NCBI RefSeq assembly: GCF_025751535.1
Contig: NZ_JAOWLC010000004.1
Location: forward strand, 186,001-250,000
Reading direction: 5' to 3'
Length of the DNA stretch: 64,000 bases
Origin: Lentibacter sp. XHP0401
GTDB taxonomy: Bacteria; Pseudomonadota; Alphaproteobacteria; Rhodobacterales; Rhodobacteraceae
A program made the translations under genes and the position numbers. The notes under the pieces were generated by a model. It was not told the origin of the DNA, did no database searches, and saw only the letters and a program-made list of their open reading frames with translations. Position 1 is the first letter of the stretch. Each line of letters begins with the position of its first letter. Positions 34,076 through 42,762 of this stretch are shown piece after piece.

Positions 34076-35112
34076 GAGACGAGATGCATGGCATAAGGTA
34101 TCCTTGGGGTGAGGCGCCCGAGCCGGGCGGCTGGCTTGAAGTTGCCGAGGGTGTGCTCTGGATACGCTTGCCGCTGCCTATGGTGCTGGATCATGTGAAT
34201 GTCTACGCGCTCGACGAGGGCGACAGCTGGACACTCATTGACACGGGCTTTCATACCAAGCGCTCTGTTGCCATGTGGGAAGAGCTACTTAAGACGGCCC
34301 TCAAGGGCAAGCCTGTGAGCCGCGTTATTCTCACGCATCATCACCCTGATCATATCGGTATGGCGGGTTGGTTTATGGAGCGCGGCGCGAGCCTTTGGGC
34401 CTCGCGCACAGCTTGGCTTCTGAGCCGTATGCTTATTCTGGATGTGGAAGAGGCCGTGACGCCGCAGGCGGTGCAGTTCTGGCGGGAAGCGGGGATGGAC
34501 CCTGACATTCTGGCCAAGCGTATAGCGGAGCGGCCCTATAACTTTGCCGACGTTTGCGCACCTATCCCGACAGGCTACACGCGGCTGAAGGATGGCGATG
34601 TGCTGCATGCGGGCGGGCGCACATGGGATGTGCTGGAGGGCAACGGGCATGCCCCCGAGCACCTCACTTTCTGGAGCCGTGAGGACGGTCTGGTGCTGTC
34701 GGGCGACCAGATTATCTGCTCGATCAGCCCCAACATCGGGGTTTATCCGACCGAGCCGGAGGCGGACCCTGTGGGCGAATGGATTGAAAGTTGCGAGAAG
34801 TTCTCCGAGGTTGCGCGAGAGGATCATATCGTGCTGGCGGGGCACAAGCGGCCCTTTACGGGGCTGCCTTTCAGGATGCGCCAGCTGAAAGAGAATCACG
34901 TTCACGGGCTTGACCGTTTGGCCGAGTATATTGCCGAGCCGAAGACGGCTGTTGAGTGTTTTCCTGTGCTGTTCAAACGAAAAATTGACCAAGGCACATA
35001 TGGATTGGCCCTTGTGGAAGCTGTCGCGCACCTTAATCATTTGTTCCGGGAAGGCCGTGCCACGTGCAAAATGAGCGAAAGTGGCGCGTGGTTGTGGAAC
35101 AAAAAGGGGTAG
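34072..35112 (+). CDS. MBL-fold metallohydrolase
   Basis: A 346-residue metallo-beta-lactamase-fold hydrolase with the zinc motif THHHPDHIG (H89, H91, D93, H94) and further ligands in GNGHAPEHLTFW near 187 and the LSGDQII strand near 209. A C-terminal winged-helix-like tail of about 90 residues is typical of LACTB2-type enzymes. It is translationally coupled to the acyl-CoA dehydrogenase (ATGA), suggesting that it removes or hydrolyses a related thioester, which is an inference. Confidence 0.88.
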   Translation: MRDEMHGIRYPWGEAPEPGGWLEVAEGVLWIRLPLPMVLDHVNVYALDEGDSWTLIDTGFHTKRSVAMWEELLKTALKGKPVSRVILTHHHPDHIGMAGWFMERGASLWASRTAWLLSRMLILDVEEAVTPQAVQFWREAGMDPDILAKRIAERPYNFADVCAPIPTGYTRLKDGDVLHAGGRTWDVLEGNGHAPEHLTFWSREDGLVLSGDQIICSISPNIGVYPTEPEADPVGEWIESCEKFSEVAREDHIVLAGHKRPFTGLPFRMRQLKENHVHGLDRLAEYIAEPKTAVECFPVLFKRKIDQGTYGLALVEAVAHLNHLFREGRATCKMSESGAWLWNKKG

Positions 35113-35115
35113 GAT

Positions 35116-35571
35116 ATGGATGACGAAATTCTGACATCGGCGGAAGCATTGGAGGCTGAGGCCCTGCCCAAACGCTATGAGGCGCATTGTGCGGAGCAGA
35201 GCAAAGCGGGCGAAATGCCCAAAGCCGTGACGCAAAAACCTGTCGCCCAGAAGAGCCCTGCGGAATGGGCGCATGAGCGGCTGATCCTTTATATACAGAA
35301 CTTCGAGGCGCAGCTTGATAACGAGCATGAGGTTGCCATGGGCTTTACCGGCGGCGACGCGGGCGTCATGCGCATCGAAGGGATGGGCTTTTTTGACCCT
35401 GATATCGTGACCTTTTACGGCAGTGACGCAACTGGGGCGAAAACCCAGCTTGTGCAGCATGTAAGCCAGCTCAGCGTGCTGTTGCGCGCGCTTCCAAAAG
35501 AGGTCGAGACGGCGGCGCCCAATCGCATCGGTTTCAGGCTTGCCAAGGCGCTTGAAGAGGGCGAGGCCTAA
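35116..35571 (+). CDS. conserved hypothetical protein (DUF6173-like)
   Basis: A 151-residue soluble protein with a Glu/Ala-rich N-terminus, then PAEWAHERLILYIQNFEAQL near 48-67 and EVAMGFTGGDAGVMRIEGMG near 71, with a conserved FYGSDATGAKTQLVQHVSQL region near 100. This arrangement resembles the DUF6173 family; I am only moderately sure of the name. It starts three bases after the MBL gene and probably belongs to the same unit. Function unknown. Confidence 0.65.
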   Translation: MDDEILTSAEALEAEALPKRYEAHCAEQSKAGEMPKAVTQKPVAQKSPAEWAHERLILYIQNFEAQLDNEHEVAMGFTGGDAGVMRIEGMGFFDPDIVTFYGSDATGAKTQLVQHVSQLSVLLRALPKEVETAAPNRIGFRLAKALEEGEA

Positions 35572-35653
35572 AAATGCGAAGCTTGCACGGCAAGATAGTG
35601 ACAGGCTCCGGCAAATAAAGTATTTAGCTGCAAACGCGAATTAGGAGACAGAC

Positions 35654-35788
35654 ATGAGCGATCACAAACACGGCGAAATGGACATCCAGGTTCAGGAAGA
35701 TACATTTGCCGGCTTTATTACAGCGGTCACACGCACGGCCATTGTGATTATTCTGGTGCTGCTCTTTGCCTATATGATCAACGGCTGA
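35654..35788 (+). CDS. aa3-type cytochrome c oxidase subunit IV
   Basis: The 44-residue protein MSDHKHGEMDIQVQEDTFAG... has a short charged N-terminus and a single C-terminal transmembrane helix (about residues 26-42), the pattern of the small bacterial COX IV subunit of aa3 oxidases. A GGAG ribosome binding site lies 8 bases upstream of ATG 35654. It is separate from the main oxidase genes, as is common in alphaproteobacteria. Confidence 0.85.
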   Translation: MSDHKHGEMDIQVQEDTFAGFITAVTRTAIVIILVLLFAYMING

Positions 35789-35792
35789 TCTA

Positions 35793-36404
35793 ATGCACAT
35801 TTTTTTGAAGGTTTTTCTGGCGCTTGGCCTGGCGCTAACAGTTTCTGCATGTGCCAAAGAAGCGGTTTGGGCGCCAGATGAAGTCATCGATAAAGTGAAA
35901 TACCGTGACACGGGGCCAAACAAGCTCACGTTGTTCACGATGATCAACAACCGCAGCGGACAGGGCGCGCACACTTCGCTGATGATCAGCGGCAGCCAGC
36001 GTGTGATCTGGGACCCTGCGGGAAGTTTTTACCATCCGGCGATTCCCGAGCGCAACGATGTGCTTTTCGGGATCAGCCCGCGGGTGGCTGATGTTTACAC
36101 GCGCTACCACGCACGCGAGACGTTTCATGTGATTGTGCAGGAAGTTGAAGTGAGTCCTGCCGTGGCAGAACGCGCGCTTCAGCTTGCCATGAACAAGGGC
36201 AATGTCGGTGATGCGCAATGTGCGCTTTCGACATCGGGTATTTTGAGCCAGCTGGCAGGATTCGAGAGCATCAATGTGGGCTGGTATCCGAAAAAGCTTG
36301 CAGAGCAGTTCGGTGCTTTGCCGGGTGTGACCGAGCGCAAGCTTTACGAGTATGACAACGCTGATCTGGGTGCTTATGACCCCTCGAAAGTGAAGATCAA
36401 CTGA
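35793..36404 (+). CDS. lipoprotein of unknown function
   Basis: A 203-residue protein with a lipoprotein signal peptide: hydrophobic core ending LTVSAC, giving Cys20 as the lipidated residue. The mature part contains NNRSGQGAHTSLMISGSQRV near 52 and NVGDAQCALSTSGIL near 137 with a single non-lipid cysteine. A family of similar proteins is known to me only as conserved hypothetical. It follows the COX IV gene by four bases, so the pair may be co-transcribed. Confidence 0.8.
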   Translation: MHIFLKVFLALGLALTVSACAKEAVWAPDEVIDKVKYRDTGPNKLTLFTMINNRSGQGAHTSLMISGSQRVIWDPAGSFYHPAIPERNDVLFGISPRVADVYTRYHARETFHVIVQEVEVSPAVAERALQLAMNKGNVGDAQCALSTSGILSQLAGFESINVGWYPKKLAEQFGALPGVTERKLYEYDNADLGAYDPSKVKIN

Positions 36405-36406
36405 TC

Positions 36407-36733
36407 TTATCCGAGTAGGTAGAGCGCCAGATAGAGCGTGGTTGCGCCTGCTGCTATGGATATCAGAACATTTCGGAACCAGAAGCCGGCGGCCAGTGTT
36501 ACGAAGGCTGCGAGGCCGCGGGGCAGATCGAAGCTGCCGCCTGTGGCTGCAGGCCAGAGCACCATGGGTGCAATGAGGGCGGGTAGAACCGCAACGGCTG
36601 TGTAGCGCAAATGGCGCAGGAGCCACTCGGGCAGCGGCCTGTCACCGACAAAGCCGAGAAACGTGAAACGCAGCAGGAAGCTGCCTGCGGCGAGGCCTGC
36701 GATGACATACCAAAGTTCCGGGCGTTCGATCAT
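36407..36733 (-). CDS. azlD: AzlD-family branched-chain amino acid exporter subunit
   Basis: A 108-residue membrane protein with about four hydrophobic segments and the AzlD pattern LRFTFLGFVGDRPLPEWLLR followed by RYTAVAVLPALIAPMV. AzlD is the small partner of AzlC; the pair exports branched-chain amino acids or their analogues. The stop region of azlC overlaps its ATG by four bases, consistent with a complex. Confidence 0.9.
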   Translation of the reverse strand: MIERPELWYVIAGLAAGSFLLRFTFLGFVGDRPLPEWLLRHLRYTAVAVLPALIAPMVLWPAATGGSFDLPRGLAAFVTLAAGFWFRNVLISIAAGATTLYLALYLLG

Positions 36734-37446
36734 TTGAAAAGCCCCCGTTTTGTGAGCATGAGCTCAACTTGCGCGCCTGTGACCATGCCCAAAGTGGCCG
36801 CGATCATGAGGCCCAAGTTGTAGGGAACCCATGTGAGGCCGAGCGCCATGAGGCTGGCCACGAGCGCTGCCGCGAGGTGGGCTGGCGTGCGCATCATGGG
36901 CGCGATGAGGGCGAGAAAAGTGATCGGCACGGCAAAGTCGAGCGCTGCACTTTCGGGGATACTTTCACCGATGAGGGCGCCGACGAGCGACATGAGATAC
37001 CACATCGGAATGACGGGCAGGCATGTTGCGAAGAAATAGGTGGTGCGCTGTTTCAGGTTCCAGCCGGGGTTGCGCTCGAATGCTGCGACGGAGCAGGCGT
37101 AGGACTGGTCAACCGTGAGATAGGCGACCAGCGCGCGTTGCCAGAGGGGAGCTGCGCCAAGGTAGGGTGTAAGGGAGGCCGAATACATCGCCATGCGCAG
37201 ATTGACCGCGAGACCCGAGAGCAGGGCAATTACGGCGGGGGCATTTTCATTGAGCAGTTGCAGTGTGGTGAACTGGGCCGCGCCTGCGATGACGGCGATA
37301 GAGAAGAGCAAGGTCTCGGCGATGCTGAGGCCAGCTTCGGTGGCGACCACACCAAAGACCAGCGCGAAGGGCGAAACCACCAGAATAAAGGGGGCGGCGT
37401 CGCCTATCCCCTGCCGAAGCGGCGTTTTTGATGTGGTTGCGCGCAT
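36730..37446 (-). CDS. azlC: AzlC-family branched-chain amino acid exporter subunit
   Basis: A 238-residue inner-membrane protein with the AzlC signature: GAAQFTTLQLLNENAPAVI near 55, and RMAMYSASLTPYLGAAPLWQR near 85-105, then TVDQSYACSVAAF near 112. About six hydrophobic segments. It is encoded directly before azlD with a four-base overlap, and diverges from fdhD, with 55 bases between starts. Confidence 0.9.
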   Translation of the reverse strand: MRATTSKTPLRQGIGDAAPFILVVSPFALVFGVVATEAGLSIAETLLFSIAVIAGAAQFTTLQLLNENAPAVIALLSGLAVNLRMAMYSASLTPYLGAAPLWQRALVAYLTVDQSYACSVAAFERNPGWNLKQRTTYFFATCLPVIPMWYLMSLVGALIGESIPESAALDFAVPITFLALIAPMMRTPAHLAAALVASLMALGLTWVPYNLGLMIAATLGMVTGAQVELMLTKRGLFK

Positions 37447-37501
37447 GTCTTGCCCCTACATTGGTAGCGAATGGGCTACCGCGTTTTGGGGGGAGAGGTA
37501 A

Positions 37502-38383
37502 ATGGGCAAAGAGACTGAGACAGACAGCTATATCCTCGCGCCTGACCCTGACGCGGTGCGGCTCACGCGATCTGTGCAGGGGCGCGACCAGAACGGCGAT
37601 GTGACCGAGATCAACGTGGTCGAGGAGCGGCCGCTGACGATTTTCCTCAACTCCCGCGAGATTGTGACGGCGATGACCATCGGGGACTACCCCGAGTATC
37701 TGGCGCTCGGGTTTCTGCGCAATCAGGGGATGATCACCGACGCCGACACGGTGCTGGGTGTGGACTATGACGAGGAGTCTGAAGCTGTTGTTGTGCGCAC
37801 CAATCAGCGCACGCGGTTTGAGGACAAGCTCGAGAAGAAAACGCGCACATCGGGCTGTGCCGTGGGCACTGTGTTTGGCGATATGATGGAAGGACTTGAG
37901 GGGCTGGTGCTGCCTGCGGGCGAGGTGAAACTGTCTGACCTTTATGCACTGAGCGCGAAGATCAACCGCACGCCTTCCATTTACTTGAATGCGGGGGCCA
38001 TTCACGGCACGGTGCTTTGTGAGGGGGGTAAGCCATTGGTTTATATGGAGGATGTGGGGCGGCACAATGCGGTTGATAAGGTGGCCGGCTGGATGCTTTC
38101 CGAAGGGGTCGGCCCCGAGGGCAAGCTTTTGTATACCACGGGCCGCCTGACGAGCGAGATGGTGATCAAGACGGCGCTTATGGGGATACCTGCGCTTGTG
38201 TCGCGCTCGGGGTTTACCGCCTGGGGCGTTGAAATTGCGCGGCAGGTGGGGCTGACACTTGTGGGGCGGATGCGCGGGCATCGGTTTGTCTGTCTGTCCG
38301 GCGAGGAGCGACTTCTTTGGGATGCAGACCCTGCGAGTGTGCCTGAAGAGTCGAGGAAGCACGGGCGGAAGGGTGGCCAATGA
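37502..38383 (+). CDS. fdhD: FdhD-family sulfurtransferase / bis-MGD chaperone
   Basis: A 293-residue member of the FdhD family, which passes sulfur from IscS to the bis-MGD cofactor of formate dehydrogenase. Family motifs YPEYLALGFLRNQGMI near 63, YMEDVGRHNAVDKVAGWML near 180, TGRLTSEMVIKTA near 214, and SRSGFTAWGVEIARQVGLTL near 232 are present. The usual CxxC is reduced: the region reads TSGCAVGT with only C119. Similar reduction occurs in FdsC-like chaperones. It starts a block of molybdenum-cofactor genes. Confidence 0.9.
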   Translation: MGKETETDSYILAPDPDAVRLTRSVQGRDQNGDVTEINVVEERPLTIFLNSREIVTAMTIGDYPEYLALGFLRNQGMITDADTVLGVDYDEESEAVVVRTNQRTRFEDKLEKKTRTSGCAVGTVFGDMMEGLEGLVLPAGEVKLSDLYALSAKINRTPSIYLNAGAIHGTVLCEGGKPLVYMEDVGRHNAVDKVAGWMLSEGVGPEGKLLYTTGRLTSEMVIKTALMGIPALVSRSGFTAWGVEIARQVGLTLVGRMRGHRFVCLSGEERLLWDADPASVPEESRKHGRKGGQ

Positions 38384-38886
38384 GCTATAATCTGAGCTTC
38401 GAAATTGCGCCGGAGCTTTACCGCCGCGCTGTGACAACGCCGATAGAGGGTGTGCCTTCGAAAAACAGAGTGGCGCTGCGCAATCTGGCAGCGGCGGTAC
38501 TGTTTCCGACGTCGATTTTCATGTTTAACCGCGCGCTGTTTGACCCCGAGAGCCTTGTGCCGATGCTGTTTGCGGCGGCTCTTGGAGGCGGGCTTGTGCT
38601 TGCCGTTTGGTGGCGGCAGCACCGCAAACTTGTGGGTGTGCACGGGCGCTACAACGAGACGGGTGGCGCGCAGGCAATGAAGCTTGCGCCCGAGGGGATT
38701 GTGGCGGCACGGCCCAATATAGAGAGTCATGTGGGCTGGGCTTTTGTGCGCGAGATACGGCGGATTGAGGGCGCGACGTTGATCGAGTTGCCGACCGCGC
38801 GGCTGATTGTGCCTGATGCGGCTCTGCCTGAGGGGGTAACGCCTGAGGCATTTGCGGCGGATCTGGAAGAGTGGAGAGTGACATGA
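38380..38886 (+). CDS. membrane protein with YcxB-like C-terminal domain
   Basis: A 168-residue protein with two helices (about residues 35-53 and 58-77) separated by a short loop, then a beta-rich cytoplasmic part (LAPEGIVAARPNIESHVGWA and ATLIELPTARLIVPDAAL), similar to YcxB-like domains. It overlaps both fdhD and mobA by four bases, so it is co-translated with molybdenum-cofactor genes, but I do not know a role there. Confidence 0.75.
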   Translation: MSYNLSFEIAPELYRRAVTTPIEGVPSKNRVALRNLAAAVLFPTSIFMFNRALFDPESLVPMLFAAALGGGLVLAVWWRQHRKLVGVHGRYNETGGAQAMKLAPEGIVAARPNIESHVGWAFVREIRRIEGATLIELPTARLIVPDAALPEGVTPEAFAADLEEWRVT

Positions 38887-39473
38887 AGCAGCCGGCTGGA
38901 GTGATAGTGGCGGGCGGGTTGGCCACGCGGATGGGGGGCGGAGACAAGTGCCTTTTGCCGCTCGGTGGCGCGCCGATGCTGGAGCGTGTGATTGCGCGGC
39001 TGGAACCGCAGGTGGCAGAGCTTGCGCTGAATGCCAACGGCGATTCCGCGCGGTTTGCAGGCTTTGGTTTGCCTGTTGTGAGCGACAGTGTCGCGGGCTT
39101 TGCGGGGCCTTTGGCAGGGGTCTTGGCTGGGTTGGATTGGGCCGCTTCGCAGGGACATGAGAGTATTGTGACAGCGGCGGGGGACACGCCGTTTTTCCCT
39201 TGCGATCTTGTCCCGCGTTTGTTGTTGGCGGCAGAAGGCATGGCGCATCCGCTCGCGCTTGCCTGCACGCCTGACGGGCGGCAGCCAACCTTCGGGCTTT
39301 GGCCTGTCGCTTTGCGCGATGATTTGCGTGCCGCTCTTGAGGGGGGCTTGCGGAAGGTTGTGATGTGGACGGATAAGCACGGCGGGCAGATGGCCGAGTT
39401 CGACGGAGCGGGCGAGCCGTTTTTCAACATCAATACGCCAGAAGACCTGGTGAAGGCAGAGGCGATGATATGA
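38883..39473 (+). CDS. mobA: molybdenum cofactor guanylyltransferase
   Basis: A 196-residue enzyme that attaches GMP to molybdenum cofactor to give MGD. The NTP motif VIVAGGLATRMGGGDKCLLP (residues 7-26) is intact, as are LNANGDSARFAG near 45 and TAAGDTPFFPCDLV near 96. I chose the ATG at 38883 (MKQPAGVIVA), whose bases overlap the previous stop; a GTG at 38871 would add four residues. Followed by mobB with a four-base overlap. Confidence 0.93.
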   Translation: MKQPAGVIVAGGLATRMGGGDKCLLPLGGAPMLERVIARLEPQVAELALNANGDSARFAGFGLPVVSDSVAGFAGPLAGVLAGLDWAASQGHESIVTAAGDTPFFPCDLVPRLLLAAEGMAHPLALACTPDGRQPTFGLWPVALRDDLRAALEGGLRKVVMWTDKHGGQMAEFDGAGEPFFNINTPEDLVKAEAMI

Positions 39474-39961
39474 GAGTTTACGGAGTTGTCGGCTGGAAGA
39501 ACGCGGGCAAGACTGGGCTCATGGAGCGGCTTGTGGCCGAGATTACGGCGCGGGGGATTTCTGTTTCAACGGTGAAGCACGCGCATCATGCGTTTGATGT
39601 AGACCATGAGGGTAAAGACAGCTACCGCCACCGCGCGGCGGGGGCGAGCGAGGTGTTGCTTGCCTCGCGCAAGCGTGTGGCGATTATGCAGGAGATGCGC
39701 GGGGCAGAGGAACCTGATTTGGCGGCATTGCTGGCGCGGCTGAGCCCCGTCGATCTGGTGTTGATCGAGGGGTATAAGCGCGATGCGCACCCCAAGGTGG
39801 AGGCGTTTCGGGCCGAGACGGGAAATGCGCTGATTGCGAGTGATGACCTGACAGTGCGCGCTGTTGCTTCTGACACGCCGATGGAGCTTGACCGGCCGGT
39901 ATTTGATTTGAACGACACGCGTGCGATTGCGGATTTTATCTTGATCGAGGTCGGGCTTTGA
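39470..39961 (+). CDS. mobB: molybdopterin-guanine dinucleotide biosynthesis adaptor protein
   Basis: A 163-residue GTP-binding protein with the P-loop GWKNAGKTGL at residues 7-16, KHAHHAFDVDHEGKDSYRHR near 37 and a VDLVLIEGYKRDAHPKVE stretch near 94. MobB binds GTP and assists MobA. It lies between mobA and moeA; in many bacteria mobB is fused to moeA, and the 37-base gap plus the odd N-terminus of moeA here may be a trace of such a fusion. Confidence 0.9.
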   Translation: MRVYGVVGWKNAGKTGLMERLVAEITARGISVSTVKHAHHAFDVDHEGKDSYRHRAAGASEVLLASRKRVAIMQEMRGAEEPDLAALLARLSPVDLVLIEGYKRDAHPKVEAFRAETGNALIASDDLTVRAVASDTPMELDRPVFDLNDTRAIADFILIEVGL

Positions 39962-39998
39962 CCCCTGTGGGGAGGCGCGGGTTGGTCTGGCAGGATGT

Positions 39999-41375
39999 GT
40001 GGCGGGCTTGTCTGACGCGGCTTTGAGGGCCATGTTGGATGTAAGGGAGCCGCGCGTCGCCGAGGAAGGCTGGATTTTGGGGCTTGGTCAGGAGGCGGAA
40101 TTGACTGAAGAGAATGACACAGGATTGAAGCCACCTCCTTTACGCGATGATTGTTTTGCGCTGCCTGCCGGGGTGGATTGGACGCCTGTAGATGAAGCCC
40201 TGAAGGGCTTGCGAGGGCGATTGCGCGGAGTGGTGGCACGCGAGGAGTTGCCTTTGAGTGCGGTTTTGGGGCGGGTGCTGTCTGAGGATGTCGTGGCGAA
40301 GCGCTCGAACCCGCCTTTGCCGAACTCCGCTGTGGACGGTTACGGCTTTGCCTTTGAAGCGCTGGGGGCGGGCGATCAGACCTTGCCTCTCATTGAGGGG
40401 CGCTCGGCGGCGGGTGTGCCGCTTGGCCATGCGGTTCCGTATGGTTCTGCTGTGCGTATTCTGACGGGTGCGGCATTGCCGGAGGGCGTGGATACGGTGA
40501 TTCTGGAAGAGGACGTAAACGCCGGCGCGCGCGAGATTGCCTTTCGGGCGGGTGTGAAGCCAAAGGCGAATACGCGAAAGGCCGGTGAGGATGTCATCGC
40601 TGGCGATGTGATCTTGCGGCAGGGTCTGCGGCTGGGCGCGCCCGAGCTTGCGCTTGCAGCGGCAACGGGGCTGGGCGCTTTGCCCGTGTTCGAGCGTCTC
40701 AAGGTCGGTGTGCTTTCGACGGGCGACGAGCTTGTTGAACCTGGAGAAGTGGCGGGCGAGGGGCAGATATTTGATGCCAACCGTGTGATGCTTTTGGGGC
40801 TGGTCGCCGAGATGGGCTTTGAACCGGTAGATTTGGGCCGCGTGGGAGATGACCGCGCGGCGCTGCGGGTGCGGCTGAATGAGGCAGCGGGCAAGGCAGA
40901 TGTTATTCTGACATCGGGTGGGGCCTCGAACGGTGATGAAGATCATATGTCAGCTCTGCTGCGCGAGGCTGGCGCGATGCAGGAGTGGCGGATTGCGATC
41001 AAACCCGGGCGCCCCTTGGCTCTTGGAATGTGGGCGGGGACGCCTGTCTTCGGCTTGCCGGGCAATCCCGTGGCGGCGCTTGTTTGCACCTTGATTTTTG
41101 CGCGCCCTGCGATGGGTGTTCTGGCGGGGCGCGGCTGGGATGAACCGCTTGGGTATGCGCTGCCAGCGGCGTTTGAGAAACGCAAAAAGGCCGGGCGGCG
41201 CGAGTATTTGCGCGCGCGGATGCGCGGCGGCTCTGTTGAGGTGTTTGCCTCGGAGGGCTCAGGAAGGATCAGCGGGCTGAGTTGGGCGGACGGATTGGTT
41301 GAACTGCCTGATGGAGAGCTTGAAATCGCGCAGGGTGATCCGGTGCGCTTTATCCCTTATGCGAGCTTTCTGTGA
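39999..41375 (+). CDS. moeA: molybdopterin molybdenumtransferase
   Basis: Up to 458 residues encoding MoeA, which inserts molybdate into adenylated molybdopterin. The core from DDCFALPAGVDWTPVDEAL (about residue 49) has NPPLPNSAVDGYGFAFEA near 103, LTGAALPEGVDTVILEED near 153, STGDELVEPGEV near 243 and PVFGLPGNPVAALV near 352. The first 45 residues from a GTG at 39999 do not look like MoeA. Possible later starts are the ATG at 40032 and a TTG just before KPPPLRDD. It overlaps the convergent DUF2235 gene by 26 bases. Confidence 0.9.
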   Translation: MAGLSDAALRAMLDVREPRVAEEGWILGLGQEAELTEENDTGLKPPPLRDDCFALPAGVDWTPVDEALKGLRGRLRGVVAREELPLSAVLGRVLSEDVVAKRSNPPLPNSAVDGYGFAFEALGAGDQTLPLIEGRSAAGVPLGHAVPYGSAVRILTGAALPEGVDTVILEEDVNAGAREIAFRAGVKPKANTRKAGEDVIAGDVILRQGLRLGAPELALAAATGLGALPVFERLKVGVLSTGDELVEPGEVAGEGQIFDANRVMLLGLVAEMGFEPVDLGRVGDDRAALRVRLNEAAGKADVILTSGGASNGDEDHMSALLREAGAMQEWRIAIKPGRPLALGMWAGTPVFGLPGNPVAALVCTLIFARPAMGVLAGRGWDEPLGYALPAAFEKRKKAGRREYLRARMRGGSVEVFASEGSGRISGLSWADGLVELPDGELEIAQGDPVRFIPYASFL

Positions 41376-42714
41376 CGCTCGGGTCAACTTCATGCCCCGG
41401 CGGAATGCGACGCGGCTCATAAAGCGGGAGATACCATTTCCAGAGTGCACGGCGGAACCATTCGGGCGCACCGGCTTCACGGCGGCGGGCAGATTTGGGG
41501 AAGAATTCCATGATATTCCAGATCGGGGCGAGCAGGCCGTTGCGATGGGAATCGTGCAGCGGCGCGTTTGCATCGGGCGGGGCGTAGGGCAGGCCACCCG
41601 GCGTGCGAGCTTCGGGGACGACGCCTTCAAAATAGCGTTTGCGCGCGCCTGATTTGAGGGCGAGACCGTATCTGCGCGGCTTCATGAGCGGGCTGCGGCG
41701 GGATTTCTTGCGCGCGGCGTTGTCCTCGGCATCGGCTTGCTTTTCGGCGTCGGCCAAAGCGTCAATCATCCAGAGCAGGGCTATTTTTCCGAGGCCGCTT
41801 TCATCTTCGGGCGGGGAGCCGCCGACATCGGAGTGAAAGCCTGAAAACCAGCGCTGACGGATGATTTGTGCGCGTTTGGCAGCGGGCAGACGGAAATTGT
41901 TGCCAAAGTAGAGGGGTACACCATTGGGGCTGCCCCCCTCACGGTCACCTGCTGTGGGCGCCCAAAGTTGCGGGCGAAAGAGCGAGCGGCGCTCGTGTTT
42001 GGCAAGAGCGTGCAGGACGATGCGCACCGAGACGTTGGAATTGACGCTGGCATGTGTACCGAATTCGGCGAGGCTGCCGTATTTCTTGAAGTTGTGCCAT
42101 GGGCGACGGAAGCGAACGAGCGAGTTGACCGTATCAAACAGCAAGAGTGCGCGGATGGATGCAGGGGTTGGTTTGAGCACGTCTTCATACTCGCGCAGGG
42201 CCTGGAACACGCGGTCATCAGATGCAGATTGGTCAAAGTCACTGACGCGACGGTAGGCGCGGAAGACGGGGGCAATAAGGTGGAGCTTTGCAGGCGCGAT
42301 GAGGCCGAAGTTGTGCACAAACCCTGCGAGAATGCGCGCGGCGTATGCGCCACGCGAGAAGCCGGCGATATAGACATGATCGCTTTCGGCGGCGTCTTCT
42401 GAAAGGCCGCCATCGGCGGCGCGCTTGTCGGCTTTGGAGCGGTAAGTGCGGCAGAGGAAGCGGTAGGCTTGCAGCACATCATCCTCAAGGCCGTAGCCGA
42501 AAGCCTGACCCAGCAGTTGATTGATTGCGTGTCGGGTGCGGCCCATAAGCTTGGTTCCGTCAAAGGTTCCGACACCGAGGACATAATGGGAGATTTGCGC
42601 CTCATCTCTTGGTTTGAGCGCTTTGTAGAGTTTCAGGACATTGCTTTCGCGGTCACCGATTTCGTTGCCGGTTCCGTCGATGCAGATGATGATTTTGCGG
42701 GCCTTGGCTGTCAT
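41350..42714 (-). CDS. DUF2235 alpha/beta-hydrolase (Tle1-like)
   Basis: A 454-residue protein opening with KIIICIDGTGNEIGDRESNV, the DUF2235 hallmark, and carrying the nucleophile elbow AGFSRGAYAAR (GxSxG-like) near residue 117-127. Other elements are GYGLEDDVLQAYRFLCR near 73 and a WFSGFHSDVGGS motif near 285. The family includes T6SS phospholipase effectors (Tle1), but no secretion gene is near, so a housekeeping lipase or esterase is more likely. It has no signal peptide. The upstream membrane protein begins 49 bases away. Confidence 0.85.
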   Translation of the reverse strand: MTAKARKIIICIDGTGNEIGDRESNVLKLYKALKPRDEAQISHYVLGVGTFDGTKLMGRTRHAINQLLGQAFGYGLEDDVLQAYRFLCRTYRSKADKRAADGGLSEDAAESDHVYIAGFSRGAYAARILAGFVHNFGLIAPAKLHLIAPVFRAYRRVSDFDQSASDDRVFQALREYEDVLKPTPASIRALLLFDTVNSLVRFRRPWHNFKKYGSLAEFGTHASVNSNVSVRIVLHALAKHERRSLFRPQLWAPTAGDREGGSPNGVPLYFGNNFRLPAAKRAQIIRQRWFSGFHSDVGGSPPEDESGLGKIALLWMIDALADAEKQADAEDNAARKKSRRSPLMKPRRYGLALKSGARKRYFEGVVPEARTPGGLPYAPPDANAPLHDSHRNGLLAPIWNIMEFFPKSARRREAGAPEWFRRALWKWYLPLYEPRRIPPGHEVDPSVTESSHKG

Positions 42715-42762
42715 GCTCCGTTCCCCCTGTCATCTTAGGGTAGAGCATGGCCGCGCTTCTGG

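Noticed and set aside
41350-42714. Type VI secretion effector locus around the DUF2235 protein
   Set aside because: No immunity gene, VgrG, PAAR or T6SS component is seen next to it.
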